A stretch of 64,000 nucleotides of DNA from Celeribacter indicus (GCF_000819565.1 NZ_CP004393.1:1488001-1552000), one strand, 5' to 3'; positions 26,367-35,238 are shown, numbered from the stretch's first letter. The notes: generated by a model from the letters alone, not told the origin. Program-made: numbers and translations.

Positions 26367-27071
26367 TCAGATCTCGATCGGCACCAGCACTTCGGGCACT
26401 TTCACCACGCCGTCCTCGAGCGCATAGACGAGTTCGTCGCAGCTTTGCGCGAGAAGCGGGAAGGTGCCCCAGTGGCAGGGAATCACCGTGTCGAAATCGA
26501 AGAATTTCTGGCAGACATAGGCCGCGCGCTTCATGTCCATCGTGTAATGGCCGCCGGCGCAGAGGATGCCGATATCGGGTTCGTGGAAATCCGCGAACCA
26601 TTCCATGTCGGCCATGATGTCGGTGTCGCCGGAGACATAGATCGTGTGGCCCTCGCCCGAGATCATGAAGCCCGCCGGCTGGCCCGCATATTGCGGCGCG
26701 CCCTCCCCGAAGTCGATGGACGAGGAATGGACCGCGTTCACCATCGTGACCGAGACCGCGCTCTCGTCCTCGCCGAGCGTGATCGTGCCGCCCTTGCCGA
26801 AGCCGGTGACCTCCGCGCCGTCGCCGCCGAGGAGGTTCGACAGTTCATGGATGCAGTAGATCGTCGCGCCCGTGTCCTTCTGGACGGTCAGGGCGGTGGA
26901 GGCATGGTCGCCATGCCCGTGGGTCAGGAAGATCGCCGTCGCGCCCCCGGTCGCTTCCTTCTCGCGGCCCTCGGGGAAGGAGGGGTTGCCCGCGATCCAC
27001 GGGTCGATCAGAAGAACCTGATCCGAGATCTCGATGCGAAAGCCGGAATGGCCGAGCCAGGTGATTTTCAT
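26367..27071 (-). CDS. UPF0173-family metal-dependent hydrolase (metallo-beta-lactamase fold)
   Basis: 234 residues starting MKITWLGHSGFRIE, the UPF0173 opening. The metal site THGHGDH (His51, His53, Asp55, His56) is clear, followed by VSGDTDIMADM and PCHWGTFP, which supplies further ligands. Natural substrate unknown; members cleave phosphodiesters or lactam-like bonds in vitro. The ATG at 27071 is the first in frame giving family length. It is divergent from the ceramidase-like gene with only 57 bp between, so both promoters share that gap. Confidence 0.92.
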   Translation of the reverse strand: MKITWLGHSGFRIEISDQVLLIDPWIAGNPSFPEGREKEATGGATAIFLTHGHGDHASTALTVQKDTGATIYCIHELSNLLGGDGAEVTGFGKGGTITLGEDESAVSVTMVNAVHSSSIDFGEGAPQYAGQPAGFMISGEGHTIYVSGDTDIMADMEWFADFHEPDIGILCAGGHYTMDMKRAAYVCQKFFDFDTVIPCHWGTFPLLAQSCDELVYALEDGVVKVPEVLVPIEI

Positions 27072-27128
27072 GGGATGCTCCCTATGTTGCTTCTGACGGG
27101 AGTTTAGGGCAGCGAGAGGGAAAATCAT

Positions 27129-27779
27129 ATGTGGAGCGAACAATTCGACGCCTATTGCGAGCGCACGGATTTCACCTTCTGGTCCGAGCCGGTCAACGCG
27201 CTCACCAACGCGGCCTTCCTGATCGCCGCGCTCTGGGTCTTTCCGCGCACCCGCGGACTGCCGCTGGCGCGGGCGATGGCGGTGGTGCTCTTCGTCATCG
27301 GCCTCGGCTCCTTTGCCTTCCACACCACCGCGACGCGCTGGGGCGCGCTTGCCGATACCGCGCCGATCCTCGGGTTCATCCTGCTCTATATCTTCGCGGC
27401 AAGCCGCGATTTCCTCGGGCTCGCGACGTGGAAGGCGCTGCTCGCCACCGCGCTCTTCTTTCCCTATGCCGCCGTGACCGTGCCGGTCTTCTCCGCCCTC
27501 GGCCTCGGTTCCTCGGCGGGATACGCGCCGGTGCCGCTGCTGATCCTCGGCTATGCGCTGATCCTTGCCCGGCGCGCGCCCCGGACCGCGCGCGGGCTCG
27601 CCCTTGGCGCGGGGATCCTGTGCCTGTCGATCGCGATGCGCTGGCTCGACGATCCGGTCTGTGCCGCGCTGCCGCTCGGCACGCATTTCCTGTGGCACAT
27701 CCTCAACGCCACGATGCTCGGCTGGATGATCGCGGTTTATGCGCAGCACATGCTTGAAGGCCGCGCCCCCGCGCGGTAA
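27129..27779 (+). CDS. Ceramidase-like (CREST superfamily) membrane protein
   Basis: 216 residues with about seven membrane spans. Conserved CREST/alkaline ceramidase positions are visible: [12 protein letters not shown] near 18-30, [19 protein letters not shown] near 58-76 (metal-binding His and Asp), and [15 protein letters not shown] near 186-200 (further His). These proteins hydrolyse amide-linked lipids with a zinc ion in the membrane. Whether this organism has sphingolipids, or the enzyme acts on another N-acyl lipid such as ornithine lipid, cannot be told from the window. GAGAGGG lies upstream of the ATG. Confidence 0.85.
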   Translation: MWSEQFDAYCERTDFTFWSEPVNALTNAAFLIAALWVFPRTRGLPLARAMAVVLFVIGLGSFAFHTTATRWGALADTAPILGFILLYIFAASRDFLGLATWKALLATALFFPYAAVTVPVFSALGLGSSAGYAPVPLLILGYALILARRAPRTARGLALGAGILCLSIAMRWLDDPVCAALPLGTHFLWHILNATMLGWMIAVYAQHMLEGRAPAR

Positions 27780-27831
27780 AGCGCAGGGGACGCGCGGCCC
27801 GCGCGACCGACAAGACGAAGGAGCCTGCCCC

Positions 27832-28119
27832 ATGTCCATCGACATCGACACCGCGCGCCGGGTGGCCAAGCTCGCGCGCATCCGCGTCGAGGAGGACGCG
27901 CTGCCCGCGCTCGCCTCCGAGTTCAATGCCGTCCTGGGCTTCATCGAACAGCTCTCCGAGGTGGATGTGGACGGCGTCGAGCCGATGACCTCGGTCACGC
28001 CGATGCGGCTCAAGCGGCGCAAGGACGGCGTGACGGACGGCGGCATGCAGGAGAAGATCCTGTCGAACGCGCCGGACGCGCGCGAGGGTTTCTTTGCCGT
28101 GCCGAAAGTGGTGGAGTGA
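27832..28119 (+). CDS. gatC: Asp-tRNA(Asn)/Glu-tRNA(Gln) amidotransferase subunit C
   Basis: 95 residues, [21 protein letters not shown] and [13 protein letters not shown] being standard GatC landmarks. Stabilises the GatA-GatB complex that amidates mischarged tRNA. GAAGGAG precedes the ATG. It is followed after five bases by gatA; gatB is not in the window. Confidence 0.96.
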   Translation: MSIDIDTARRVAKLARIRVEEDALPALASEFNAVLGFIEQLSEVDVDGVEPMTSVTPMRLKRRKDGVTDGGMQEKILSNAPDAREGFFAVPKVVE

Positions 28120-28124
28120 GCGCG

Positions 28125-29612
28125 ATGACCGATCTGAACAAACTCACGCTGGCCGAGGCCCGCGACGGGCTGCGCGCGAAGGAGTTCACCTCCGCCGAAC
28201 TGACCGAGGCCTGTCTCACGGCGATCGAGGGCGCGGGCGCGCTCAACGCCTTCGTCCACGACACCTCCGAGATCGCCCGCCTCCAGGCGACGGCGGCCGA
28301 TGCGCGGATCGCGCTCGGCGATGCGCCGGCGATGTGCGGGCTGCCGGTGGGGATCAAGGATCTGTTCTGCACGAAGGGCGTGCCGTCGCAGGCCGCCTCC
28401 GCGATCCTCGAAGGCTTCACGCCGGAATACGAGTCGACCGTCACCGCGAAACTGTTCGACGCGGGTGCCGTCATGCTCGGCAAGCTCAACATGGACGAAT
28501 TCGCCATGGGCTCCTCGAACGAGACCTCGACCTATGGCAATGCGGTGAACCCGTGGCGGCGCGGCAACGAGGACACGCCGCTCACGCCGGGCGGCTCCTC
28601 GGGCGGGTCCGCCGCCGCCGTGGCCGCCGATCTCTGCCTTGCCGCGACCGGCACCGATACCGGCGGCTCGATCCGCCAGCCCGCCGCCTTCACCGGCATC
28701 GTCGGGATCAAGCCGACCTACGGGCGCTGTTCGCGCTGGGGCATCGTGGCCTTCGCCAGCTCGCTCGACCAGGCCGGGCCGATGACGAAGACGGTGCGCG
28801 ACGCCGCGATCATGCTCGGGGCGATGTGCGGCCATGACATGAAGGACAGCACCTCCGCCGACATTCCCGTGCCGGATTTCGAGGCCATGCTGACCGGCGA
28901 CATCAAGGGCAAGAGGATCGGCATTCCGCGCGAATACCGCATGGACGGGATGCCGGCGGAAATCGCGACGCTCTGGGACGAGGGCGCGGCGATGCTGCGC
29001 GACGCGGGGGCGGAGATCGTCGATATCTCCCTGCCGCACACGAAATACGCGCTGCCGGCCTATTACGTGATCGCGCCGGCCGAGGCGTCGTCGAACCTCG
29101 CGCGCTATGACGGGGTGCGCTACGGCCACCGCGCGACGCTCGCGCAGGGCGAGGGCATCGACGACATGTACGAAAAGACCCGCGCCGAAGGCTTCGGCCA
29201 TGAGGTGCAGCGCCGGGTGATGGTCGGCACCTATGTGCTGTCGGCGGGCTTCTATGACGCCTATTACAACCGCGCGCGCAAGGTCCGCACGCTGATCAAG
29301 CGCGATTTCGAGACCGTCTTCGCCGATGGCATCGACGCGATCCTCACCCCGGCGACGCCTTCGGCGGCCTTCGGCCTCGGGGAGATGTCGGACAGCGATC
29401 CGATCCGGATGTATCTCAACGACGTCTTTACCGTGACCGTGAACCTCGCGGGGCTGCCCGGCATCTCCGTGCCTGCGGGTCTCGACAAGACCGGCCTGCC
29501 GCTCGGGCTCCAGCTCATCGGGCGGCCCTGGGAGGAGGGCGATCTGCTGAATATCGCACATTCGCTTGAGGCCGCTGCCGGTTTTGTTTCCAAGCCGGAA
29601 AAATGGTGGTAA
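28125..29612 (+). CDS. gatA: Asp-tRNA(Asn)/Glu-tRNA(Gln) amidotransferase subunit A
   Basis: Glutaminase subunit (EC 6.3.5.-) of the transamidosome. The 495 residues have the amidase signature: catalytic Lys in LPVGIKDLF (about 79), cis-Ser in [14 protein letters not shown] and the nucleophile Ser in [15 protein letters not shown]. The C-terminal [24 protein letters not shown] is family-typical. The ATG at 28125 has GGAG eight bases upstream. A GTG three codons earlier overlaps the gatC stop and is less likely. Confidence 0.97.
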   Translation: MTDLNKLTLAEARDGLRAKEFTSAELTEACLTAIEGAGALNAFVHDTSEIARLQATAADARIALGDAPAMCGLPVGIKDLFCTKGVPSQAASAILEGFTPEYESTVTAKLFDAGAVMLGKLNMDEFAMGSSNETSTYGNAVNPWRRGNEDTPLTPGGSSGGSAAAVAADLCLAATGTDTGGSIRQPAAFTGIVGIKPTYGRCSRWGIVAFASSLDQAGPMTKTVRDAAIMLGAMCGHDMKDSTSADIPVPDFEAMLTGDIKGKRIGIPREYRMDGMPAEIATLWDEGAAMLRDAGAEIVDISLPHTKYALPAYYVIAPAEASSNLARYDGVRYGHRATLAQGEGIDDMYEKTRAEGFGHEVQRRVMVGTYVLSAGFYDAYYNRARKVRTLIKRDFETVFADGIDAILTPATPSAAFGLGEMSDSDPIRMYLNDVFTVTVNLAGLPGISVPAGLDKTGLPLGLQLIGRPWEEGDLLNIAHSLEAAAGFVSKPEKWW

Positions 29613-29653
29613 GGGACGCATCTACCGTTCAACCACCTTCGGAGACTGTCGCG

Positions 29654-30385
29654 ATGCGTCGTGCCTCTATCGCCCTGATGTCCCTTGCCGTCCTGGCCGC
29701 CTGTGAACCGCCGGTGCCGGACAGCGGCACCGGGGTCGGATTCGGCTCCTATGCCGATTACCAGGCGGAGCGCGAGGCGCAGCTCATCGCCAATGGCGAG
29801 GGGCAGGGCGTGCCGGGGGCACCGATGGGCGCCGCCCCGGCCTCGCGGCTCAACACGCAGCAGATCTCCGAAGAGGCGCTGTCGGCGATCGACGCCTCCC
29901 AGGGCGCTGTCGGCGCGCCGACGCCGACCGTGGCATCCCGGCCGCAGGCGTCGAATGTCACGCCGGGGCCGGCCGTGTCCAATGCGATGGGCATCTCCGC
30001 GGAGAACAATTTCGACGCGGTTTCCGCCGAGCGCTCCATCGAGGAAGACGCCGCGCGCGTGGCCGCGAACCGGCAAGCCTATGTGACGATCCAGCCCACC
30101 GTCGTGCCGAACCGTCCGGTGTCCGACGCGGGCACGATCGTCGAATTCGCGCTCTCCACCACGAACACCGTCGGTCAGCCGATCTATTCCCGCCTGATCC
30201 CCGGCGCCGCATCCCGCGCCGCGCGCAACTGTGCGAAATATCCCTCGCCGGATCTCGCGCAGGAGGATTTCCTCAGGAGCGGCGGACCGCAGCGCAATGC
30301 GAAGGGCCTCGATCCCGATGGCGACGGTTTCGCGTGCAGCTGGGATCCCGCGCCCTTCCGCCTGGCCGCGCAGAACCGCCGCTGA
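29654..30385 (+). CDS. Lipoprotein with C-terminal Excalibur-like calcium-binding motif
   Basis: 243 residues. The signal peptide ends in a lipobox (VLAAC, Cys17). A low-complexity Ala/Pro/Ser-rich middle (about 50-130) leads to a small C-terminal domain: NCAKYPSPDLAQEDFLRSGG then GLDPDGDGFACSWDP. The DxDxDGxxC pattern matches Excalibur domains, which are found in surface nucleases and cell-wall proteins. No nuclease residues are seen. The ATG at 29654 was preferred over 29603 because it begins a proper signal peptide. It sits 41 bases after gatA. Confidence 0.75.
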   Translation: MRRASIALMSLAVLAACEPPVPDSGTGVGFGSYADYQAEREAQLIANGEGQGVPGAPMGAAPASRLNTQQISEEALSAIDASQGAVGAPTPTVASRPQASNVTPGPAVSNAMGISAENNFDAVSAERSIEEDAARVAANRQAYVTIQPTVVPNRPVSDAGTIVEFALSTTNTVGQPIYSRLIPGAASRAARNCAKYPSPDLAQEDFLRSGGPQRNAKGLDPDGDGFACSWDPAPFRLAAQNRR

Positions 30386-30389
30386 ACCC

Positions 30390-31085
30390 TTGCCCGCCCC
30401 CGTGATCCGCGACCACCCGTCTCCGAATTTCGGGGACCGGCGGGAGGGCGCGCGTCCCGATCTCGTGGTGATCCACTACACTGCCATGGCCAGTGCCGGC
30501 GCTGCACGCGACCGGCTCTGCGATCCCGCCTTCGAAGTGTCCGCGCATTACCTGATCGACCCCGCGGGCGGGGTGTTGCGCCTCGTGGAGGAGGACAAGC
30601 GCGCCTGGCATGCCGGGGCGGGGCAATGGGGCGGGGTGAGCGACGTCAACTCCCGCTCCATCGGCATCGAGCTCGCCAATCCCGGCACCGTCCCCTTCGC
30701 CGCCGCCCAGATCGAGGCGCTCGAGGCGCTGTTGCGGGATATTCTCGACCGTTGGGCGATCCCGCCGGAGCGGGTGATCGCCCATTCCGACATGGCACCG
30801 GAGCGGAAATTCGATCCCGGCCCGCGGTTCGACTGGAGGCGCCTCGCGCGGTCGGATCTGTCCGTGTTTCCGGCGGTGACGGGCGACGAGGCGGTGGATG
30901 AGGTGCGGTTCGTGCAGGATCTTTCCCGCTTCGGCTATCCCGCCGCGCCGCTTCAGGCGCTCGTGCCGGCCTTCCGTTCGCGCTTCCGCCCGCATCATGC
31001 GGGGCCGCTCGACGGGCGCGACATGGCGCTGGCCCGCGACCTCGCGGTTCGCTTTCCCGTTGACCGCGGGCGCGGCAGGGCCTAA
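30390..31085 (+). CDS. N-acetylmuramoyl-L-alanine amidase (Amidase_2 / AmpD-like)
   Basis: About 231 residues. Zinc ligands and catalytic groups of the Amidase_2 fold are visible in VVIHYTAM, AWHAGAGQWGG and VIAHSDMAPERKFDPGPRFDW. A C-terminal extension after about residue 165 resembles a small peptidoglycan-binding domain. No signal peptide is seen, so it may recycle anhydro-muropeptides in the cytoplasm as AmpD does. The start is uncertain: TTG 30390 (used here) or GTG 30402, neither with a Shine-Dalgarno. Its stop codon overlaps the -10 of the rnpB promoter. Confidence 0.85.
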   Translation: MPAPVIRDHPSPNFGDRREGARPDLVVIHYTAMASAGAARDRLCDPAFEVSAHYLIDPAGGVLRLVEEDKRAWHAGAGQWGGVSDVNSRSIGIELANPGTVPFAAAQIEALEALLRDILDRWAIPPERVIAHSDMAPERKFDPGPRFDWRRLARSDLSVFPAVTGDEAVDEVRFVQDLSRFGYPAAPLQALVPAFRSRFRPHHAGPLDGRDMALARDLAVRFPVDRGRGRA

Positions 31086-31088
31086 ATC
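31060..31088 (+). promoter_or_regulatory. Sigma-70 promoter of rnpB
   Basis: TTGACC and TAAATC with 17-bp spacing. The -10 begins exactly at the amidase stop codon. Transcription would begin around 31093-31095, the 5' edge of the RNase P helix P1. Confidence 0.65.
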
Positions 31089-31092
31089 CGGC

Positions 31093-31498
31093 GCGCGCGG
31101 ATGGCCGGATAACCGCCGCCGAAAGGGTAAGCCTTCGGGGGAGGAAAGTCCGGACTCCATTGAGCAACGGTGCCGGGTAACGCCCGGCGGGGGCAACCCC
31201 AGGGACAGCGCCACAGAGAACAGACTGCCTTCCATGCGGAGGTGATGGTGAAACGGTGGGGTAAGAGCCCACCGCGGGACCGGCAACGGGACCGGCACGG
31301 CAAGCCCCACCGGGAGCAATGCCAAATAGGGATCCGGCAGCGGTCCGGGGGGCGCGCCCTCCGTCCGCAAGGTCGCTCAAGCCTTCGGGATCCGGGTTGG
31401 CAGCTTGAGCCCTCTGGCGACAGGGGGCCTGGAGGAATGGTTATCCACGGGGGCTCCGGCCCCCCGGACAGAATCCGGCTTACAGGCCGTCCGCGCGC
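31093..31498 (+). ncRNA. rnpB: RNase P RNA, bacterial class A
   Basis: Catalytic RNA that matures tRNA 5' ends. The universally conserved blocks are present in order: GAGGAAAGTCCGGACTCC (about 31140), ACAGAGAACA, GGTAAGAGCCCACCG (about 31260) and GACAGAATCCGGCTTACAGG near the 3' end. The 5' GCGCGCGGATGGCC pairs with the 3' GGCCGTCCGCGCGC to form P1, which sets both ends and a length of about 406 bases. The strong-looking promoter overlaps the end of the amidase gene. Confidence 0.95.
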
Positions 31499-31655
31499 TT
31501 TCCCGCCCCCTTCCGGAGGGGCGCTGCCCCTCTTGCGCCTGCGGCGCAATTCACCCCGGAATATTTCTGAGCAGATGAAGGCGAGGCGGAAGGTCTTGCC
31601 GTGGAGGCAGAATCTGCGACACTCGGGGAAATGGTCCGGCATCAGGGAGGTTCCG

Positions 31656-32366
31656 ATGAGTTTCGTGAGGACACTGGCAACGCTGGCGATCGGGTTCGCG
31701 GCAGCCAAGGGCGTGGACAGGTATCGCAGGATGGGCGGCATGGACGGCATGCGGGAGGCGATGCGCCAGGTGGGCAATCCCGGCGGCATGGCCGATCAAT
31801 GGGGCCAGATGGCCGAGAAGATGGGAGTCCCCGGCGGCGCGGGCGCGATGCGCGAGATGATGGGCCGGTTCGGCAACCAGGCGGCCGACATGTCGGAGGC
31901 GACCGAGGCGGGCATGTCCTCGCTGATGAACGCGATGACGGGGGCGGCGGCGACGGGGGCGGCCTCCATGTCGGACATGTTCGCGGCGATGACGAAGGGC
32001 ACGCCGGTCGGCGCGGCGACGGAGGAGAACGCGCGGCTGATGATCCGGGCGATGATCATGGCGGCGAAATCCGACGGGGAGATCGACGCGGAGGAGCGCA
32101 CGAAGATTCTCGATGCGCTGGACGACGCCTCCGAGGAGGAGATCGCCTTTGTCCAGGCGCAGCTCGACGCGCCGGTGGATCCCGCGGCGCTGGCGAAGGA
32201 TGCGGGGCAGACCGCGACATCGCAGGTCTATGCGGCGGCGCTCATGTCGATCTCGGTCGATACCGATGCGGAGAAGGCCTTTCTCAAGACGCTCGGGACC
32301 GCGCTGATGCTCGATCCGGTGAAACAGGCGGAGATCCATCAGGCCATGGGCAAGCCCGTGATCTGA
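31656..32366 (+). CDS. DUF533 / TerB-like protein
   Basis: 236 residues. A hydrophobic N-terminus (FVRTLATLAIGFAAAKGV) may anchor it. A Gly/Met-rich middle repeats MGxxGGxxAM motifs. The C-terminal 110 residues (LMIRAMIMAAKSDGEIDAEERTKIL, QVYAAALMSISVDTDAEKAFL) are the DUF533/TerB-like helical domain with an acidic metal-binding loop (DGEIDAEE). TerB domains are linked to tellurite and envelope stress; function here unknown. GGGAGG precedes the ATG at 31656. Confidence 0.9.
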   Translation: MSFVRTLATLAIGFAAAKGVDRYRRMGGMDGMREAMRQVGNPGGMADQWGQMAEKMGVPGGAGAMREMMGRFGNQAADMSEATEAGMSSLMNAMTGAAATGAASMSDMFAAMTKGTPVGAATEENARLMIRAMIMAAKSDGEIDAEERTKILDALDDASEEEIAFVQAQLDAPVDPAALAKDAGQTATSQVYAAALMSISVDTDAEKAFLKTLGTALMLDPVKQAEIHQAMGKPVI

Positions 32367-32477
32367 CCGCGCGTCGCGGCGCGGAGGGAGGAGGGGCGGC
32401 CGGCATGGGCCGCCCTTTCGCCGCCACGCGGCGAGGTGTCTGATCCGACGGTTTAACGGTGTGATCCTTTCGCATGA

Positions 32478-32711
32478 ATGGAAGGAAGCGTTACGGGACA
32501 AGGTCGTCACGGGAGCGCCAGGACCATGTCCGCGGTCCGAGCAGCAATAGAGCGATCGCAAGCTTCGATCACGGAGTTAAGCCGGGAGCCTGGGATCAAT
32601 CCCGAAAAGGTTGCACGGTGGCGCAATCTGCCGGCGCGATCAGGCCCCGCGCGGCAGCCAGGCGCATCATATCGCTGTCGGCGGAGGCGATTTTTCATGA
32701 TACCCCATTGA
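32478..32711 (+). pseudogene. Remnant of an IS481-like transposase N-terminus
   Basis: The translation VTGQGRHGSARTMSAVRAAI and then ERSQASITELSREPGINPEK-VARWR keeps the order and spacing of the IS481 N-terminal HTH (MGQ-HGSA-T--AVR-AIQ-SQ-S---L---YGINPKTVAKWR). After about 32630 similarity breaks off; another frame shows LSAEA, possibly the following LSVEEEAI block after a frameshift. The original Met is ACG. No catalytic DDE part or terminal repeats remain. The 436-bp gap between DUF533 and rpmG holds only this remnant and the rpmG promoter. Confidence 0.7.
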
Positions 32712-32735
32712 CTCGGGCAGCCAAGGGCTTAAAAG
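32708..32735 (+). promoter_or_regulatory. Candidate promoter of rpmG
   Basis: TTGACT and TAAAAG with 16-bp spacing, about 68 bp before the rpmG ATG, just past the transposase remnant. Confidence 0.5.
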
Positions 32736-32802
32736 GCGGGCTTCAAGGATTTCACGGGTTGGCCCGACCACCCGCCCGAACGAGACAACTGGAGTAACGA
32801 AA

Positions 32803-32970
32803 ATGGCGAAGCCGACGACGATCAAAATCCGTCTGAACTCGACCGCGGACACGGGCCACTTCTACGTGACCAAGAAGAACGCACGCACCATGACCGAGAA
32901 GATGGTCGTAAAGAAATACGACCCGGTCGCGCGCAAGCACGTCGAGTACAAGGAAGGCAAGATCAAGTAA
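32803..32970 (+). CDS. rpmG: 50S ribosomal protein L33
   Basis: 55 residues, [20 protein letters not shown] at the start and [17 protein letters not shown] at the end, the alphaproteobacterial L33 form. The zinc-binding CxxC pairs are absent, so this is the cysteine-free C- type. GGAG lies upstream of the ATG. A terminator follows after 25 bases. Confidence 0.97.
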   Translation: MAKPTTIKIRLNSTADTGHFYVTKKNARTMTEKMVVKKYDPVARKHVEYKEGKIK

Positions 32971-32995
32971 GACCTTCCGAAGACCGAAAGATGCG

Positions 32996-33030
32996 AAAGC
33001 CGCGTGACCCGAGAGGGAAGCGCGGTTTTT
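32996..33030 (+). terminator. Terminator of rpmG
   Basis: AAGCCGCG / CGCGG stem with a long internal loop, followed by TTTTT. Confidence 0.7.
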
Positions 33031-33126
33031 CAGTTTGACGACCAGGCAACCCTCTCCCCCCCGACGCGCCGCCTGCGGGGCAGGCAGCCGAACCCGGCCA
33101 GGACGGCCGACAACAGGAGAGAGACG

Positions 33127-33711
33127 ATGCTGGAATGTGATCCCTACGAAAGAGACCCCGACTGTATGATGGCGGGCACCGTGGCGGCCGGGACGGTCGC
33201 GCATGCTGTTCCGCCGTTCGTCATTCGCGCCGCGATGCCCGCCGACACGGCGGAGATCGACGCGCTCTTTCGTGCCTCCTATGGCACGCTTCTCAAACAG
33301 GATTACGATGCGGCGATTCTGGCGCAGGCGCTTCCCTCGCTCCTGGTGACCTCGCCGCGGCTTCTGGCCTCCGGTTCCTTCTTCGTGGCCGAGGCGGGGG
33401 GAGGCGAGCTGCTGGCGGCAGGCGGCTGGACGCAGGCCACACCCTTCGGCGGCGTCGGGCCGCGGGAGATCGGCCATATGCGCCGGGTGGCGGTGCGGCC
33501 GGACTACGCCCGGTGCGGCATCGGCAGCGTGGTGCTGGAGCATATCCTCGACCATGCCCGGCTGACGGGGGTGACGCGGCTTTGCGCGCTCTCCACCCTG
33601 ACCGCGCGGGCCTTCTACGAATGCCATGGATTCGCGGCCTCGGGCGAGGTCGAGCTCACGCTGCGGCCCGGCGTCCGGCTGCCGGCGGTGCAGATGGCGC
33701 GGGATCTCTAG
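33127..33711 (+). CDS. GNAT-family N-acetyltransferase
   Basis: 194 residues. The acetyl-CoA loop is visible in MRRVAVRPDYARCGIGSVVLEHIL (about 119-142, the V-x-P--RG-G-G motif with Cys in place of the usual Arg/Gly neighbour). The C-terminal ARAFYECHGFAASGEVEL is typical. The acceptor substrate is unknown. The ATG at 33127 has AGGAG upstream; about 30 extra residues precede the GNAT core. Its TAG stop shares CTAG with the convergent EamA-like gene. Confidence 0.9.
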   Translation: MLECDPYERDPDCMMAGTVAAGTVAHAVPPFVIRAAMPADTAEIDALFRASYGTLLKQDYDAAILAQALPSLLVTSPRLLASGSFFVAEAGGGELLAAGGWTQATPFGGVGPREIGHMRRVAVRPDYARCGIGSVVLEHILDHARLTGVTRLCALSTLTARAFYECHGFAASGEVELTLRPGVRLPAVQMARDL

Positions 33712-34133
33712 GCCAGGGCCATGAGCACGGCGCCGGTCGAAATCAGGCCGACGCCGATCCAGCCCATGAGGCTCAGCTCCTCGCCCAACAGGAAGGCGGC
33801 GAGGAGCGCGACGAAGACGACGGAGAGCTTGTCGACCGGGGCGACCTGCGAGGCCTTGCCGATTTGCAGCGCGCGGAAATAACAAACCCAGGAGGCGCCG
33901 GTCATCAGCCCCGAGAGGACGAGGAAGCCCGCGCCTTTCGGGCTGATGCGGGACAGCGGCTCGATGTCGCCCAGCGACCATGCGAAGAGCCCGGAGGCGA
34001 GGAGCACGACGCCGGTGCGCAGGAAGGTCGCGAAATTGGAGTTGATCTCTGTGACGCCGATCTTGGCGGTGATCGCGGTCAGGGCGGCGAAGAGGGCGGA
34101 GAGCAGCGCCCAGAACTGCCAGTTGTCGGTCAT
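33708..34133 (-). CDS. Half-size EamA/DMT-type membrane protein
   Basis: 141 residues with four or five membrane spans, about half the usual ten-span DMT exporter. WALLSALFAALTAITAKIGV and the end GWIGVGLISTGAVLMALA are characteristic of single-EamA-domain proteins. Such halves are thought to dimerise. Substrate unknown. GGGAG precedes the ATG at 34133. It ends on a stop codon overlapping that of the GNAT gene. Confidence 0.88.
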   Translation of the reverse strand: MTDNWQFWALLSALFAALTAITAKIGVTEINSNFATFLRTGVVLLASGLFAWSLGDIEPLSRISPKGAGFLVLSGLMTGASWVCYFRALQIGKASQVAPVDKLSVVFVALLAAFLLGEELSLMGWIGVGLISTGAVLMALA

Positions 34134-34159
34134 GGTGCTGTCTCCCGAAAGAATAGGGC

Positions 34160-34197
34160 CGGTCAAAATAGAAAAGGGCCGGTCGAAACCGGCCCTT
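34160..34197 (-). terminator. Terminator of the Bax-inhibitor family gene
   Basis: On the minus strand AAGGGCCGGT-TTCG-ACCGGCCCTT followed by TTCTATTTT, about 20 bases past the stop codon. Confidence 0.9.
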
Positions 34198-34219
34198 CGT
34201 ATGTCGGATCATGCCCGCA

Positions 34220-34990
34220 TTATTCGCGGTTGCCGAGGAACTGAAGCAGGAACATGAAGAGGTTGATGAAATCGAGGTAGAGGTTCAGCGCGCCCATGAT
34301 CGCCGCCTTGCCGAGCCATTCGCTGTCCATCGCGTGCGCGTGCGAGATGTAGTCGGTCTTGATGCGCTGCGTGTCATAGGCGGTGAGGGCCGCGAAGATC
34401 AGCACGCCGATCGCGGAAATCGCGAAGGCGAGGCCCGAGGAGGCCAGGAAGATGTTCACGATCGAGGCGATGATGAGGCCGATCACGCCCATGATGAGGA
34501 AGGAGCCCCAGCCGGAGATGTCCTTTTTCGTGGTGTAGCCCCAGAGCGACAGACCGGCGAAGGCACCGGCGGTCACGAAGAAGGTCTGGGCGATGGAGAC
34601 GCCGGTGAACACGAGGAAGATCGAGCTCAGCGACAGGCCCATCAGCGCGGCGTAGAGGTAGAAATAGGTCTGTGCCGCGGCGGCGGAGAGGCGGTTGATC
34701 ACGGCGCCGAAGGCGAAGACCATGATCAGCGGCGCGAACATGATGAGCCATTTCAGCGGGCTCGCGTAGAGCGCGTAGCCGAGGCCCGTCAGGTATTCGC
34801 CATTGCCGAGCGCGTATTCGGTCGGTGTCCCGGTGACGGAGAGGTTCGCCAGCGCCCAGGCGGCGAGCCCGGTGATCACGAGACCGACGGACATCGTCCC
34901 GTAGACTTTGTTCATATGGGCCCTGAGACCCTGGTCGATCTCCGCGGTGCGGGTGCCTGCACCTGCGTTGACCGTTCTGTAGTTCGCCAT
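34220..34990 (-). CDS. Bax inhibitor-1 / YccA family membrane protein
   Basis: 256 residues with seven membrane spans. The BI-1 signatures are clear: MNKVYGTMSVGLVITGLAAW, FVFTGVS-type second helices, LTAYDTQRIK and the C-terminal ALNLYLDFINLFMFLLQFLG. Relatives modulate FtsH (YccA) or leak calcium (BsYetJ). It has its own strong terminator and appears monocistronic. Confidence 0.95.
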   Translation of the reverse strand: MANYRTVNAGAGTRTAEIDQGLRAHMNKVYGTMSVGLVITGLAAWALANLSVTGTPTEYALGNGEYLTGLGYALYASPLKWLIMFAPLIMVFAFGAVINRLSAAAAQTYFYLYAALMGLSLSSIFLVFTGVSIAQTFFVTAGAFAGLSLWGYTTKKDISGWGSFLIMGVIGLIIASIVNIFLASSGLAFAISAIGVLIFAALTAYDTQRIKTDYISHAHAMDSEWLGKAAIMGALNLYLDFINLFMFLLQFLGNRE

Positions 34991-35156
34991 TGGCTTTCAC
35001 TCCTGTGCGTCGAATTTCCTGTGCGTGGCGCCGGAAAACGGCGGTATCGCCCTCGATATTGGCAGCGTCGGGGGGAAATTCAAGACCTTCCGGAGGATAT
35101 GAGAGACTTTCCCGGCGGATTGGGGCGGCTTTGCTTCGGCCGCGGGCGCGGAGGGG

Positions 35157-35189
35157 AAAAAAGGCCGCGATACCAGGGGGATCTCGGCC
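35157..35189 (-). terminator. Terminator of the DUF1127 gene
   Basis: On the minus strand GGCCGAGAT / ATCGCGGCC (one mismatch) followed by six T residues, about 50 bases past the stop. Confidence 0.75.
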
Positions 35190-35198
35190 AGGGGGGAC

Positions 35199-35220
35199 GT
35201 CGGCAAAGCGTCGGCAAAGC
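35199..35220. repeat. Tandem 11-bp duplication
   Basis: GTCGGCAAAGC occurs twice back to back between the DUF1127 stop and its terminator. It looks like a recent slippage product. Confidence 0.6.
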
Positions 35221-35238
35221 GCCGGAATTCCGTCGGGC

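Noticed and set aside
26367..29621. A 1084-codon minus-strand frame covering gatC, gatA and the ceramidase-like gene
   Set aside because: Only its last 234 codons are a real gene (UPF0173); the rest is antisense to well-conserved genes.
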